DNA from: Myxocyprinus asiaticus
Taxonomy: Eukaryota; Chordata; Actinopteri; Cypriniformes; Catostomidae
Assembly: GCF_019703515.2 (NCBI RefSeq)
Contig: NC_059348.1
Location: 27,864,156-27,928,155 of the forward strand
Reading direction: 5' to 3'
DNA length: 64,000 nt
This document shows, in pieces, positions 10,050 through 20,729 of the stretch. The translations under genes were made by a program, and so were the position numbers. Within the stretch, counting starts at the first letter, position 1, and every line of letters begins with the position of its first letter. The notes beneath the pieces are model-generated. The model did no database searches. It saw nothing but the letters and a program-made list of their open reading frames with translations, and had not been told where the DNA came from.

Positions 10050-12960
10050 TATTTTGGAAAGGAGTTTTTTTGAAGATGGAATGTTAATTAAATCTGAAAC
10101 TGATTGAGGAAGATCTAGGTTGATGGCCATAATATTTAATTTAGTATGAATGGATGACTTAAATTGTAGATATTCCAAAAATTGTTTACTCTGAAAACCT
10201 TTGGACCAAGTAGAGAATATGTTTAAGATGTGTGATGCCTTTTTCTGACCATATGTGGAAATTAAGTCATTTCTTGTTACTTAGAAAATCAGGATTATTC
10301 CAGATGGGAGTAAGATTAGATGGTGCGATAGTGGTGTTTGTGATTTTATGGAATTTCCACCAGGTTGACAGAGTCGCAGCTATTGTTAAGGTTTTGAAAC
10401 AAGGATGGTGTTTGATAGTCTGGCTGAGAAATGGTATATCTTGAATGTCTTTGCAAACTGTTTGTTCTAAATCTAACCATGTGTTATCTGATTGATTAGG
10501 GTGGAACCATTTATATATGTATTGAAGCTGATTTGCTAGATAATAGTGGTAAAAATGTGGAGCTTCCAACCCTCCTTGTGTTTTTGGTTGCTGTAGAGTG
10601 GCCAGTTTATTTCTTTGTGTTTTGTTTTTCCAGTAGAATTTGGAGATACTTGAATATAAAGATTTGAACCAGGTGAGGGGGGGTTGGGTTGGAATCATTG
10701 AAAATAGATAATTTATTTGAGGAAGTAATGTCATTTTAACAGTGGCAATTCTGCCCAAAATTATTAGTGGTAAATTTATCCAGCAATGAAGATCATCATT
10801 TATTATTTTGAGTAGTGGAGTGAAATTGAGTCTGAACATCTCTGACAGCCTGGGGTAAACACTGATGCCTAAATACGTGATGTGATCTGTACATAATGGG
10901 ATAGGTGGTTTATGGGCTGCCACATTCCAGCTATTACTATTTAGTGGAAGGATGGAAGATTTGTTCCAGTTAATAGCATAGTCAGAGATATTAGAAAATT
11001 ATTCAATAAGCTTAATTGTACTTTTAGTGATGAGTGAGGATTTTGTAGAAATAACAGTATATCATCTGCAAAGAGGCTGATCTTATGATGTGTTTTAGGA
11101 GTTTGAATATCTTCTATGTAGATGTTCTGATGGATGGCTGCAGCTAAAGGTTCAATGAAAATGGTGAATAGAGAAGGAGAGAGTGGGCATTCTTGCCTAG
11201 TCCCCCTGAGCAATGTGAAGCTGTGTGAGGTTTGTCTGTTAGTGATAACCGTGGCTGAAGGAGCAGTGTACAAAATCTTGACCCAATTAATAAATTATTC
11301 TCTAAAGCCAAATCTTTGTAATGTTGTAAAGAGACATTTCCAGTTTACTCTGTCAAAGGCCTTTTCTGCATCCAAAGTGGCTACGATGGTACCTGCTTGT
11401 TGTAATGATGAATAATACATTAAATTAAACAGTCTGTGTGTGTTACTGGATGCGTGCCTTCCTTTGATAAAGCCGGTTTGATCTGAGTGAATTATAGACG
11501 GAATGACTTTCTCTATTCTGTGAGCTAGTGCCTTAGTGATGATTTTTATATCTACGTTGATGAGAGAAATGGGACATTAACTTGATGGCAAGGTTGGATC
11601 TTTGTTGGGCTTTAAGAGGAATATTAGCTGGAAATCTTGAATTTGTTTTATTTCAAGTATTAGTTTATTAAAGAGCGGAGAGAGAATAGACCAGAAGTGT
11701 TTATAGAACTCAGCAGGGAAGCCATCGGGTCCTGGTGGTTTGTTGTTTGGCATACACTTGAGGGCTTTGGAAAGTTCCTCCTGTGTTATTGGTAAATCCA
11801 GTATGTCAGTTTGATTTTTTTTAAGCTGTGGTAAATCAATGCTTTTGAGAAATGAGTTGATATCCTCTTGATTTGGGTCCTTCTCTGATGAATATAGATT
11901 GGCGTAAAAATTTCTGAAGATTTTATTTATTTATTCGGGTGAGTTTATAGGCTTCCCTGCTGAGTCTTTAATGATGGAGATTGTTGTTTTTTCTTTATTT
12001 TGTTTAATTTGATTTGCCAAGTATTTACCAGATTTATTATTATGGTGAAATTCTTCTTGTCGAAGTCTGTTTATGAGGAATTGAGTTTTCTTATTTATAA
12101 TTTCATTTAGTTGGAGTTTATATTCTCTAAATTCATTTTGGGTTTCCTCAGATGGGTCACTTGCATTAATAATTTTGAGATGCTTGTTATTTTTCCTTCC
12201 TTTTTTTATAGATAGAGAATGAAATTATCTGACCTCTTGATACTGCCTTTCCTGTTTCCCACAGAAGAGATGGTGATGACTTTGAAGAATCATTTATTTC
12301 AAGGAAGGATGCCCACTATTTTCTAAAAAGAACTGTCAAACTCAGGGTCTTTAAGGAGAGATGTATTAAAGCGCCATCTAGAGATGGGTTTATGTCGATC
12401 GGTTCTATTCCATGTAAAAGATACTGTGGCATGGTCACTTATAATGATGGGGTGGATCTTTGAGTCTGAAATATTCTATATAATTGAATTGCTGGTGAGA
12501 AAAAATCAATGCGAAATGAGTGGAGAACCGGTGAGAAAAATGGGTATTCTCTAGCAGTTGGATGCTGCAATCGCCAACTATTGCCAAGACCAAAATCGCT
12601 TATGAACTGTTTTATTGTTTCCATGGATTGCCAGTTACATTTATTGTTTGAAATGTTAGATCGGTCTAGTGATGAGTTGATAACTGTGTTGAAGTCACCT
12701 CCTATTTTGACTGGGCAATTGGAAGTGTTTGAGATGGAAGAAAAAAATTATGAAAAAAAGATGGGTCATCAGTGTTTGGGCCATAAACATTACAGATTGT
12801 TACTGAACTATTATTGATTGATATGTTTATGATAATAAAACGTCCTTCAGGATCTGTGATAGTAGTATTATGGACAAATGAAACTTTTTTTTTTATTAAG
12901 ATACATACTCCTCTTTGTTTTGAGTTGTAATGGCATTCATAATCATTCTGCAAACGTGCC

Positions 12961-13276
12961 TCATCTCCCCACAGTATTCAAGCTCACCTCGCCGCACAGC
13001 CCTGATAACTATGAAGCAAGCGCTTCTACAAACTTCTACTCATCTCTAGACCATAACATGACATTCTCTCCTCCTGCCCATGACAAACGCTTCACGCAGT
13101 TAAAATCAATCCATCGTTTTTTTTTTACAGGGAAGTCCTCTCTACTTTTGCCCAAATCATTTGATTACAAACTCTTAACAAGCTAGACCATAGAACCTAA
13201 TTGCTGCATGACTTTAAAAGCATTCAACAATCTGTCATAATCTTACATTCCACCCAAGTTTAAAGTAACGGGTTTA
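12961..13276. other. Spacer of the outer composite unit before the SINE
   Basis: Non-coding sequence between the truncated LINE 5' end and the SINE. No recognised element. The last 15 bases are the SINE target-site copy. Confidence 0.4.
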
Positions 13277-13657
13277 CTACCACCCCTGGAGTCGCGAGTT
13301 CGAATCCAGGGCATGACTCCAGCCAGACCAAATTGGCCCGGTTGCTAGGGAGGGTAGAGTCACATGGTGTAACCTCCTTATGGTCATGACTAGGGGTTCT
13401 CGCTCTCAATGGGGCATGTGGTAAGTTGTGCGTGGAACGTGGAGAGTAGCATGAGCCTCCCGTGCTGTGAGTCTCCGCAGTGTCATGCATAACGAGCTAC
13501 GTGATAAGATGTGCAGATTAGTATAAGACTAATATAAAGTCTCAGAAGCAGAGGCAACTGAGACTTGTCCTCCGCCACCCGGATTGAGGTGAGTAACCGC
13601 GCCACCATGAGGAACTACTAAGTAGTGGGAATTGGGCATTCCAGGGAGAAAAGGGGA
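13277..13657 (+). mobile_element. tRNA-type SINE (cyprinid family), 5'-truncated
   Basis: Contains the polymerase III B-box-like GAGTTCGAATCCAGGG, then the conserved body with TTGCTAGGGAGGGTAGAGTC, GATAAGATG and CCGCCACCCGGATTGAGGTG. It ends GGCATTCC ... AGAAAAGGGG. It is flanked by 15-base direct repeats AAAGTAACgGGTTTA (13262-13276) and AAAGTAACaGGTTTA (13658-13672), showing LINE-mediated insertion. Related copies lie at 44511-44922 and 33520-37266. Confidence 0.88.
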
Positions 13658-13672
13658 AAGTAACAGGTTTAA

Positions 13673-14140
13673 ATCGACGTCGGTTGATTCAGCTTTGCAC
13701 TTTGCTTCATACTCACAATATTTAAGTTTTTCTGTAGAATTTATTACACGTCATCAATATAAACAAGTCATTTTATTCACCACACAACTGCAAATTGTGC
13801 CCATATAGTATCTTTTAAATCCTACCCTCAGGCATAAACTCCAAATGATTCCATACGTCCTCGTCAAAATGAGACGAGTCACCCCGTGCCAATAATACAG
13901 AGTTCATGAAATTACTCGCATTATGTTGGAAAACAATCTACAAAGCTCCAAACCATACGCTTAAGTTAAATAAACATCAGACTATGGTATTTATCTGGGT
14001 AATTAGTTTCAGGTGCCTTCTAATTCCATGACAAACCAACTTTAAATGAAGTTGTACGTATGCACACGCAAGCATATTCCTGACATCGCTTCCCATATGT
14101 TCCCGACATTTAATCTAGCAAACAGCTAAGTTTAAGGCGT
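13673..14140. other. Outer composite unit, non-coding
   Basis: No protein or RNA signal. The stretch from about 14045 to 14148 is similar to 16382-16478 (shared 'TAATCTAGCAAACAGCTAAG' type sequence), so it belongs to an internal duplication of the outer unit. Confidence 0.4.
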
Positions 14141-14148
14141 CCGCAGAC

Positions 14149-15473
14149 CAGGCCCGTTTCCAGATCAAAATCACTGAGGGTGCTTCTGAAAATTGTGGGG
14201 GTGCTCTGTATAAAGTGGAGATGTATCATAATTACAAATTTTTTAATAGATTAAATCATGTTTAAATGCTACTTAAACAACATAAAGAAAAGTTTGTTTT
14301 TTTAATGTAGAAAACATTTATTGCCTCAGGGTTTTTTTTCCCCATGATCTGTCGCTGAAAATGACAGCAAAATCATTCACGTTTATACATTTTGATGCAG
14401 CATTTTGTGCATTCACAAAATGCAAGGATTTTTGTGTGTTTGCTGGTATTCAAGAAAATCTGCTTGCCAGTTTACAGTATTAGTCTTACATATTCAGTTG
14501 AGCAGGGGTGTGCAATTATTTTAGTACTGGGGCCACATCAGTCGTTAAGTAGAACATGGAACAGAGAAGATAAAAAGTTCTGCATAGTTTTATCTTTTAA
14601 GCCCAGACATGCACTCAATGTGTATACTGATGGGACCATTCTGCGATTGCTTGAAGTTTTGCTGCTATACATTCTATCATGTGTTAATAAAACTGAATAA
14701 AGGCTGAATAAAATTATTAATTGATTATTTTACCATTTTATTCAATGCAATGGTAATTTAGTATTCAATTTAACACTCTATATCAGGAGTCTGGTTTAAA
14801 AGTAAAATAAAATATTCGGAAAAGAGATTCTAAAAGCTTATTTTAATGTTGGCCGCAAAGTGGACCCGTTTACTTGTTTTATTCTCAGAACATTATCAAC
14901 CTGTTTACACGCTCATGGGTCATGATGTGGGTCTTGTCAATGTTTGGCACCCCATTCAGCACACCACTGAATAAAACAGGCTGCATGACACTGATAAATG
15001 ATTACTGCCAGAGTAACATTCACATACAGGTGTGAGGGACTTCAGCATTTTACAAATAACACAAAGAATAAATATATTCCTCTCTCACTTGGTTTTACTC
15101 GTGTGTCCCCTCTGTGCACTATTGAGCGCTAAGTTGTTGTTTGTTTGTTTTTTGCGGAGAGAAAGCGCATGCACTTGCATGTATTGTTGCCAGATTGCAT
15201 AAATTAAGTATGACATAAGCCGAAATATTTCCAATTTGTGCAAGTATAAATCTTTGATTGGGGTGTTGCATATATTATCTGGCAACCCTGAGCATATTAA
15301 AAGCTTGTGGATGCACGATAGGTCCAAAAGCCAGATAAATGAAAGATCTAATAAAAATGTTCATGATAAATCAACCCGCGGGCAGTAGTTTGCCCTGGTC
15401 TGCAAATGAGGGTGCTCTAAGTTTCGTTTGATGGTGCTTAGCACCCTCAAGCACCCCCGTAGATCTGGAACTG
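14149..15473. mobile_element. Non-autonomous hAT transposon
   Basis: Termini begin CAGGCCCGTTTCCAGATC on the left and, inverted, CAGTTCCAGATCTACGGGGG on the right. A perfect 8-base target duplication CCGCAGAC lies at 14141-14148 and 15474-15481. The paralogous stretch at 16455-16480 lacks the insertion and acts as an empty-site comparison. No transposase frame is present inside. The open frames at 14392-14700 and 15085-15327 have no family resemblance. Confidence 0.85.
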
Positions 15474-15568
15474 CCGCAGACGCTACATTTACCACGTTAC
15501 CATGTTTACTATTGGCTAAATACATCCCTAAGCAGCACAAACGTGCTGTCCAGGTGCCGTGCGGCTAA

Positions 15569-15870
15569 GCCTCCCACTACACTGCAAACAGCGCAAGCAC
15601 TGTCCAAGCACTGCAACTGTGGCATCATTCGGCCATGTGACAAACTCCCACTACACTGCAAACAGCGCTATGCACTGTCTAAGTGCCGCAACTATGGCGT
15701 CATTCGGGCCATGTGACAAACTCCCACTACACTGCAAACAGCGCTATGCACTGTCTAAGTGCCGCAACTGTGGCGTCATTCGGGCCATGCGACAAACTCC
15801 CACTTCACGGCAAAAATCACAATGCATCATTCACGTGCCACAATCGTGGCACGTCTTTCAGGCCATGCGG
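15569..15870 (+). repeat. Tandem repeat, 76-base unit, about four copies
   Basis: The phrase CAAACTCCCACTACACTGCA recurs at 15641, 15717 and 15793 (last copy diverged), giving an exact 76-base period. A diverged first copy starts near 15569. Because 76 is not a multiple of three, each copy is read in a different frame, which explains overlapping short open frames. These are not genes. Confidence 0.85.
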
Positions 15871-16939
15871 GTAAACTTCCACAGCTCCGTAACCCATATT
15901 ATTCCACTCGTACCAAACGAATCATTACCCACCTAATGATTGACAACAATCAGGCCGTTTTAGGTCTCCCCTATACAGTTCAACACAAGCCTGCATCTCA
16001 GCATCAATCAATTTCATTAGAATATAGCCTACTCTATGCTCTCACGTGGAATGCTGCACTTGACGACTCAACCCATTCGTATCACAGAGCGAGTTATCGT
16101 TTATATGCAGCGCAAACTTTTCACATGAAAACCCAGGCTCTTCCTGTTAAATGCTGCGTGGTCCCGTGCTCTAGGTTTCAGCCTGTTCGTTTTGCTTAGG
16201 GAGCTCCTCTTAAAATACAGCATATATCACTTCCACAAGAATCAAGTGTTCTACCATCGAATGCCGTGCGGGCCCACGCCTGCTGACTCAGCTGCTCACA
16301 GCTCCAAGTGAGCTCAGTGAATACAGCTAAAACATTCCCATGAATCGTAAGCTCCCACTGAACGAGGCTTCAGCCCATTCATATCGCAAAGACACACGCA
16401 AGCATGTATCCCCACATTGCTTCACATATATTCCAGACATTTAACCTAGCAAACAATTAAGTTTAAAGCATCTGCAGATGCCACGTCTACTATGTCTCTC
16501 TCAACAAGCATTCGTTCAAGCACGTTCGCACGTGTCTTGCAATACCTAATTGTGGGGAAATTCGAAAACACATCTCCTTACATGCAGTCAGCTCACCATC
16601 CACCCTCAGAATATTTCACCACTCATACTCCTCTGTTTTCCACGCAACCTATTCTTCCTGCCAACATCCATCCCTCCTCCCCCTCCTATCCATGGGCCAC
16701 TGGAGCGGATTCCCACATGAGGCTGCCTCCGCTGGAGAACCCCACTCCAGACCCATTCCCTTCTTCTCTTTATCCCCCTCCTTTCTACTATCTTAATCTC
16801 CCTATACTCCGGAACTGTTCCCTGTGCAAGGCTGCCTCTGCAAGCGAACCTGGTCCCAAATCCCTTCTCAGCTAATGCCATGCAGGCACACTCACGAATT
16901 CAGCTGCTCGCAGCACTGAGCGAGCTCAGTAAATGCAGC
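15871..16939. other. Outer composite unit, non-coding
   Basis: Contains the second copy (16382-16478) of the sequence flanking the hAT insertion. Phrases such as CCCATGAATCGTAAGCTCCC recur around the solo LTR. No supported gene. Confidence 0.4.
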
Positions 16940-17165
16940 TGTAGCGCGGAGGAGGGCGGGTCCGGGCGGAATGACGGATGCCTGGACCCCAATCAGCCTG
17001 ATGAGGCGAGCGATGGATAAAGGCGACCAAAGACGGTAGCTCGAGAGAGAGAGAGAGAATTATGGGCAGCTGCCTTGTATGTGTTTGTGTGTCTTTTTAT
17101 TTAATTAAATATTATTTATATTATCAAGCTGGTTCTCGCCTCCTCCTTTCCATTGATGTGTTACA
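16940..17165 (+). mobile_element. Probable solo LTR of a Ty3/gypsy-like element
   Basis: Begins TGTAGCGCGGAGGAGGGCGG and ends CTCCTCCTTTCCATTGATGTGTTACA, so it has TG...CA ends. The 3' segment resembles the end of the solo LTR at 46463-46780 (CCTCCTTATCGACTGTCGTTACA). Compared with 16318-16350, which is uninterrupted, this interval is extra sequence. The target duplication is short and imperfect (GCAGC/GCAAA), so the exact ends are uncertain. Confidence 0.55.
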
Positions 17166-17199
17166 GCAAACTGTTCTCACATGAATCGTATGCTCTCCC

Positions 17200-17720
17200 A
17201 TTGAATGCTGTGCAGTCGAGTTTCCAGCCCGTTCAAATTGCAAAGAAGGGAGGGCTCTCGTTTTAAAGCAACTCTAATCACTTCATTCAAATGCAGCACA
17301 AGCTCTCCCGTTCGAATGCAGCGAGAGTCACCATGTCCAGGCTGTGGGTTCTCCCGTTCAAACGCAGCATGGCTCTCCCATTTAAACACAGTACGGCCCT
17401 CCTGTTCAAACGCAGTACAGCTCTCCCGTTCAGATGCAGTACAGCTCTCTCGTTGAAATGCAGTACGGCTCTCCCGTTCAAACACAGCACGGGGTCTCTC
17501 GTTGAATCGCAGTAAGGGCTCTCCCGTTCGAATGCAGCGAGAGTCACCACATCCAAGCCATGAACTCTCTCACTCGAATTACAGTAGGGGCTCTCGTGTT
17601 CGAATGCAACAAGAGTCACCACGTCCAGGCCATGGGCTGATGTCTCCTCTGTTCGAAGATGTCTCTTCTGTTCATATGCGGGAAGACCCCCATTTGAATG
17701 CAGGCTGGGCTTAGCCATTC
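17200..17720. repeat. 24-base minisatellite, frame-preserving
   Basis: Units of the form GCTCTCCCGTTCAAACGCAGTACG repeat at a 24-base period, clearest at 17369-17488. Longer spacer units containing GAGAGTCACCA occur near 17325, 17530 and 17605. Since 24 is a multiple of three, every frame repeats an octapeptide (for example LPFKHSTA on plus), making long open frames on both strands. No signal or known domain accompanies them, so I treat them as non-coding. Confidence 0.75.
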
Positions 17721-19296
17721 GAATCGCCATGCAAACCTTACCTCAGTAGGATGCAGGATACGCAACAGAGTAAATAATTTATGAGAATCAGACCAACATA
17801 AAGAGGAAATTCAATTTACATTTCCAACCTGCCAAATTCCGCCCAACTCTCCCAAGTTAAATTCCCTCTCAACAAAGCAAAACAGGCCAAACCAAAAGAG
17901 GGCATTCAATTTTCATTTTCAGTCTGCCCACTCCCATCCAGCCCTTTCAATCACTAGCACACTATCTCCATTACAGAGGGTCCCAATCCAGAAACCCTCT
18001 CGATCCACTTTTTGTGGACGACAAAAACCAAGCAGATTCTGATTCCAAAAACACCTCAAATCCGTTCTGATTAAATTCGGCATCTCAGAAAAAACATACT
18101 CAAGCCATTCCTTCCGTATCGGCGCTGCAACCACAGCAGCTCAAAGGCCTGCCTGAGCATCAAATACACCTACTGGGCCGTTGGTCATCTGACGCTTACC
18201 TCAGCTACATCCGTACCAACCGTCTCCATATCAGAAAAGCACAACAAACCCTCATCAGCTAACCATGATGCGTTCACGATCAGGGTCATGGGGAAGCTTG
18301 CTTCATCCTTGTCAATCCACCAGGCCGGCCCCACCATTTAGACGCTGCTGGGGCCCCTCTGGCCAGTCCGGGAGCCCCCCATCTCAAATTGCTGGATGGG
18401 CCCACCTCAAACACTCAAGGGCTCTCGCGTTCGAATCACAGCAGGGGTTCTCCCGTTCGAAAGCGTGCAAGCTAACTCACATTTATTTGAATTGTGGGCT
18501 CCCCATTCAAAGTGCAGCGAGGACTCCACCGTTAGAACGCTGTGAGGGCCCCTCCATTGCGTCTGGAGGGGGGCCAAGGTCGGTTTCGAGTGGCTAGGAT
18601 TCATGCCTCCCATATTAGGGCATTGGAGACCTCTCCCGTTCGATCAGCAGTGGGATCTCCCGCCCGAACGCAGTGTGAACTTTTCACATTTATTTGTTTT
18701 GTGGGCTCTCCCGTTCGTGGCCCGGGATGACTCCCCCGTCGAATGCAGTAAGGGCCCCACCCATTCGTACTCAGGTTGGGCTTGCTTGCTCGAGAGGCCG
18801 CAGAGTCTCTCGCACAATTCGCCGCACGGGCCCATCTGTCAAACCAAACAAGCCTTTAGGTAGACTTAAGGTCGGTCCGGGCTGCTAGGATTCACGCCTC
18901 CGTCCGGGGCTACCCTACCCTACCACGGGGGTGGCCCCGCATTCGAGCATAACGATCCCTCCAGTGCACAACAGCTCTCGCAGAGCTCATTTCCATGCAG
19001 CCGTAACTGCCACTGTCCCTTCATTGTTTCAGTTTACATTCACTCTCCAATCTCTACCTATCCTACACCTCCCAGGTTCCTATCCCCTGACGCAGACTCT
19101 AACGCAAGGCTGCCTCAGCTAGCAGTCCCACTCGATTCTATCTTCTTTGGCACATCTGCCCATCTCACACAAGGATAAGCAAGCGTTTCTGTTTCGACTT
19201 TTGGGGGAAAAGAGGTTCCATATAAATTTGACATCTCCTCCTAAACTACAAGGCTCCGTAGCTAAAGACTCACTGTCCCATTTACTGGCTTCCTTT
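17721..19296. repeat. Degenerate continuation of the minisatellite and unique-looking spacer
   Basis: Scattered relatives of the 24-base unit occur (TCTCGCGTTCGAATCACAGC near 18422, CTCTCCCGTTCGATCAGCAG near 18631, and others to about 18790). Between them is non-repetitive sequence without coding support. Confidence 0.45.
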
Positions 19297-19408
19297 GGGG
19301 GTATTCGGCTCGGGTCAAGTCTTAGGCCTCAAGCACTTTGCCCCGGACAGGGAGCCACACGTTTACACTATCCTCAACACAGGATTACATTATATTGTGA
19401 ACTACTGA
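19297..19408 (+). repeat. Terminal block B (first copy)
   Basis: Ends CTATCCTCAACACAGGATTACATTAT...GAACTACTGAAA and adjoins block A' directly. The second copy is at 19584-19707. Confidence 0.75.
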
Positions 19409-19583
19409 AATGAAGATTCATTAACAAGGTTCGGGAGGAGCAAATTAATTTATTCCGACCAATCACACTGCCAGAGTAAGCCTATATAAACAGCTGCTTA
19501 CCTCTACGTGGCATTGAGTGTTTCCGGCATCCCTCCAGCTCCCCATCTCCTATCTATTCCATCGATACTAATCCAAGTCAGGG
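19409..19583 (+). repeat. Terminal block A' with TATA-like motif
   Basis: Copy of 2347-2455 with an extra GGGAGGAGCAAATTAATTTA insertion near its start. It includes CCAATCACACTGCC and TATATAAACAGCTGCTTACC. It is sandwiched between the two B copies. Confidence 0.75.
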
Positions 19584-19707
19584 TGGGGGGAGGTGTTTGA
19601 GCTCAGGTCAACTCTCGAGCCTCGAGCCCTTCGCCTCGGACAGCGAGCCACAAATGTTTACACTATCCTCAACACAGGATTACATTATCTTGTGAACTAC
19701 TGAAACA
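19584..19707 (+). repeat. Terminal block B' (second copy, right end)
   Basis: Direct repeat of 19297-19408. Homology stops after GAACTACTGAAACA, which I take as the right edge of the outer unit. Confidence 0.7.
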
Positions 19708-20729
19708 ACTATTGCATCAAGTTCATTTTTCATTGTTATTGCAGAAAGACGTGTATCCCTGACAGCAGTATGGCCAGTCATTTAAAAAGATTCAGTACTG
19801 TACTGCAGCAACTTACTGCATTAATATAACTAATGCATGCAAGACAGCATCCAATTAATATTAATGGATTGTGTTCTTTTGATTGCTGAGTGGGACCACA
19901 CGTGGCAATCAAGTCTCAGTAGTGAAGCAGAGCCTATTAAGAGATCTCCTGGAGGATGTCCCTCACAGTGTGTGCACTATATAATTGTCAGGGTATGAGC
20001 CAGTTTGTGTATAACATCCAAATCTTTGCTGAATTCACTGCTATATTATACTGTATAGCATCCTTGCTGAGAAGAAAATAAAAACCCAGCATGACTGGTC
20101 ACCAGCATGTTGTGTTTTCAGTGCTGGTCCACAATACAAGATGCTGGTGTGCTGGTGTTCCAACAAGGCTTTTTGACAAACTTAACCAGCAATTCTGCCT
20201 TGGATAATCAGCAGAAAAACCATACTACCGCCAGCTAGACCAGCACCAAATCATCATAAACCAGCTACTAGTTAAACTGTTCTTTTCATCAGAGAGGAAT
20301 CTAAACTTTGCTCAGCACAGTTAATCTAATATCCTGCTTGTTCTCTGAACAGCTATTCCACTTTCATGATACTTGTATGGAAGCTGAGATTGAAAATGGA
20401 ACACATGTATGAAAACAAGGATCAGCAAGCATTGCAGGGGCCCATAATGGTGTTGCAGCTCAGCACCACTGCAGTACACCTCCACTGCAGCCTTAATTAT
20501 GTATGGCAGCTGTAGTGAGAACACCCACTCACTTACAGCGGAAGTGCAGGGGCAGAAAAGCAGATAAGAAGAGTGGGAGTGGGTGAAATCTGTTTGTGCT
20601 GCTGAGGGGATATAGGACTCGGCAAAACAGAGACCAGTGCTGATAAGCTCTTTCAAATACAGTGTAGTTTTCACAATTTAGTCTTCTCCCTTTGATGAGT
20701 GAGGCTCAAGGATTGATCATTTATAATTT
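19708..20729. other. Intergenic, with CCAGCA/TGCTGG short repeats
   Basis: Between about 20085 and 20275 the motifs CCAGCAT, GCTGGT and ACCAGC alternate on both strands, a common simple interspersed pattern in fish. The rest carries no supported gene. An open minus frame at 20321-20674 (117 codons) has no recognisable family. Confidence 0.5.

Larger units (their letters stand above)
7780..12960 (-). pseudogene. L1/Tx1-clade LINE ORF2, 5'-truncated, split by a Tc1 transposon
   Basis: Reading on the minus strand from 12953 downward. An endonuclease segment (12953-12702) has RGVCILIKKKVSF and TICNVYGPNTDD. An RT segment (11273-10941) has GTRQECPLSPSLF and the catalytic FADDILLF. A C-terminal region (10923-10267) has LGISVYPRLSEMF and TVKMTLLPQINYLFS. 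After the Tc1 interruption, the last 81 residues (8107-7862) are typical of L1/Tx1 ORF2 C-termini. Frames are broken between segments, and the front of the endonuclease is missing, so it is a dead 5'-truncated copy. The exact 3' end is uncertain. Confidence 0.75.
2347..19707 (+). mobile_element. Composite repeat block bounded by split direct repeats (possible Ngaro/PAT-like or other large retroelement)
   Basis: A ~110-base block at 2347-2455 (A) recurs in the same orientation at 19409-19540 (A'). Both copies carry a CCAATCACACTGCCAGAGTAAG stretch followed by TATATAAACAGCTGCTTACC. A' is flanked on both sides by copies of a second block: B at about 19297-19408 and B' at about 19584-19707. Both B copies end TTTACACTATCCTCAACACA ... 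GAACTACTGAAA. The order A ... B-A'-B' is the split-direct-repeat layout known from Ngaro/PAT-type YR retroelements. I see no coding region belonging to this outer unit. All recognised protein remnants inside belong to nested elements with their own ends. It could instead be a non-autonomous LTR element with duplicated termini. Internal sequence not assigned to nested elements is rich in tandem repeats. Confidence 0.45.

Noticed and set aside
13290..13330. Functional tRNA gene
   Set aside because: The B-box-like GTTCGAATCC belongs to a SINE with target duplications; no cloverleaf with acceptor stem could be formed.
15569..15870. Possible CRISPR-like array
   Set aside because: Units are directly tandem with no unique spacers, and the sequence is vertebrate.
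15559..15936. Cys-rich open frame of 125 codons that looks like a zinc-binding repeat protein
   Set aside because: The cysteines come from the 76-base tandem repeat read in shifting frames; the peptide repeat is not kept in one frame.
17287..17730. Minus-strand 147-codon open frame with repeated FERES/LNGRA motifs
   Set aside because: Produced by the 24-base minisatellite, which opens all frames; no signal, start context or known domain.
20321..20674. 117-codon minus-strand open frame
   Set aside because: No known domain, no splice-consistent neighbours and weak codon structure; cannot be supported as a gene.
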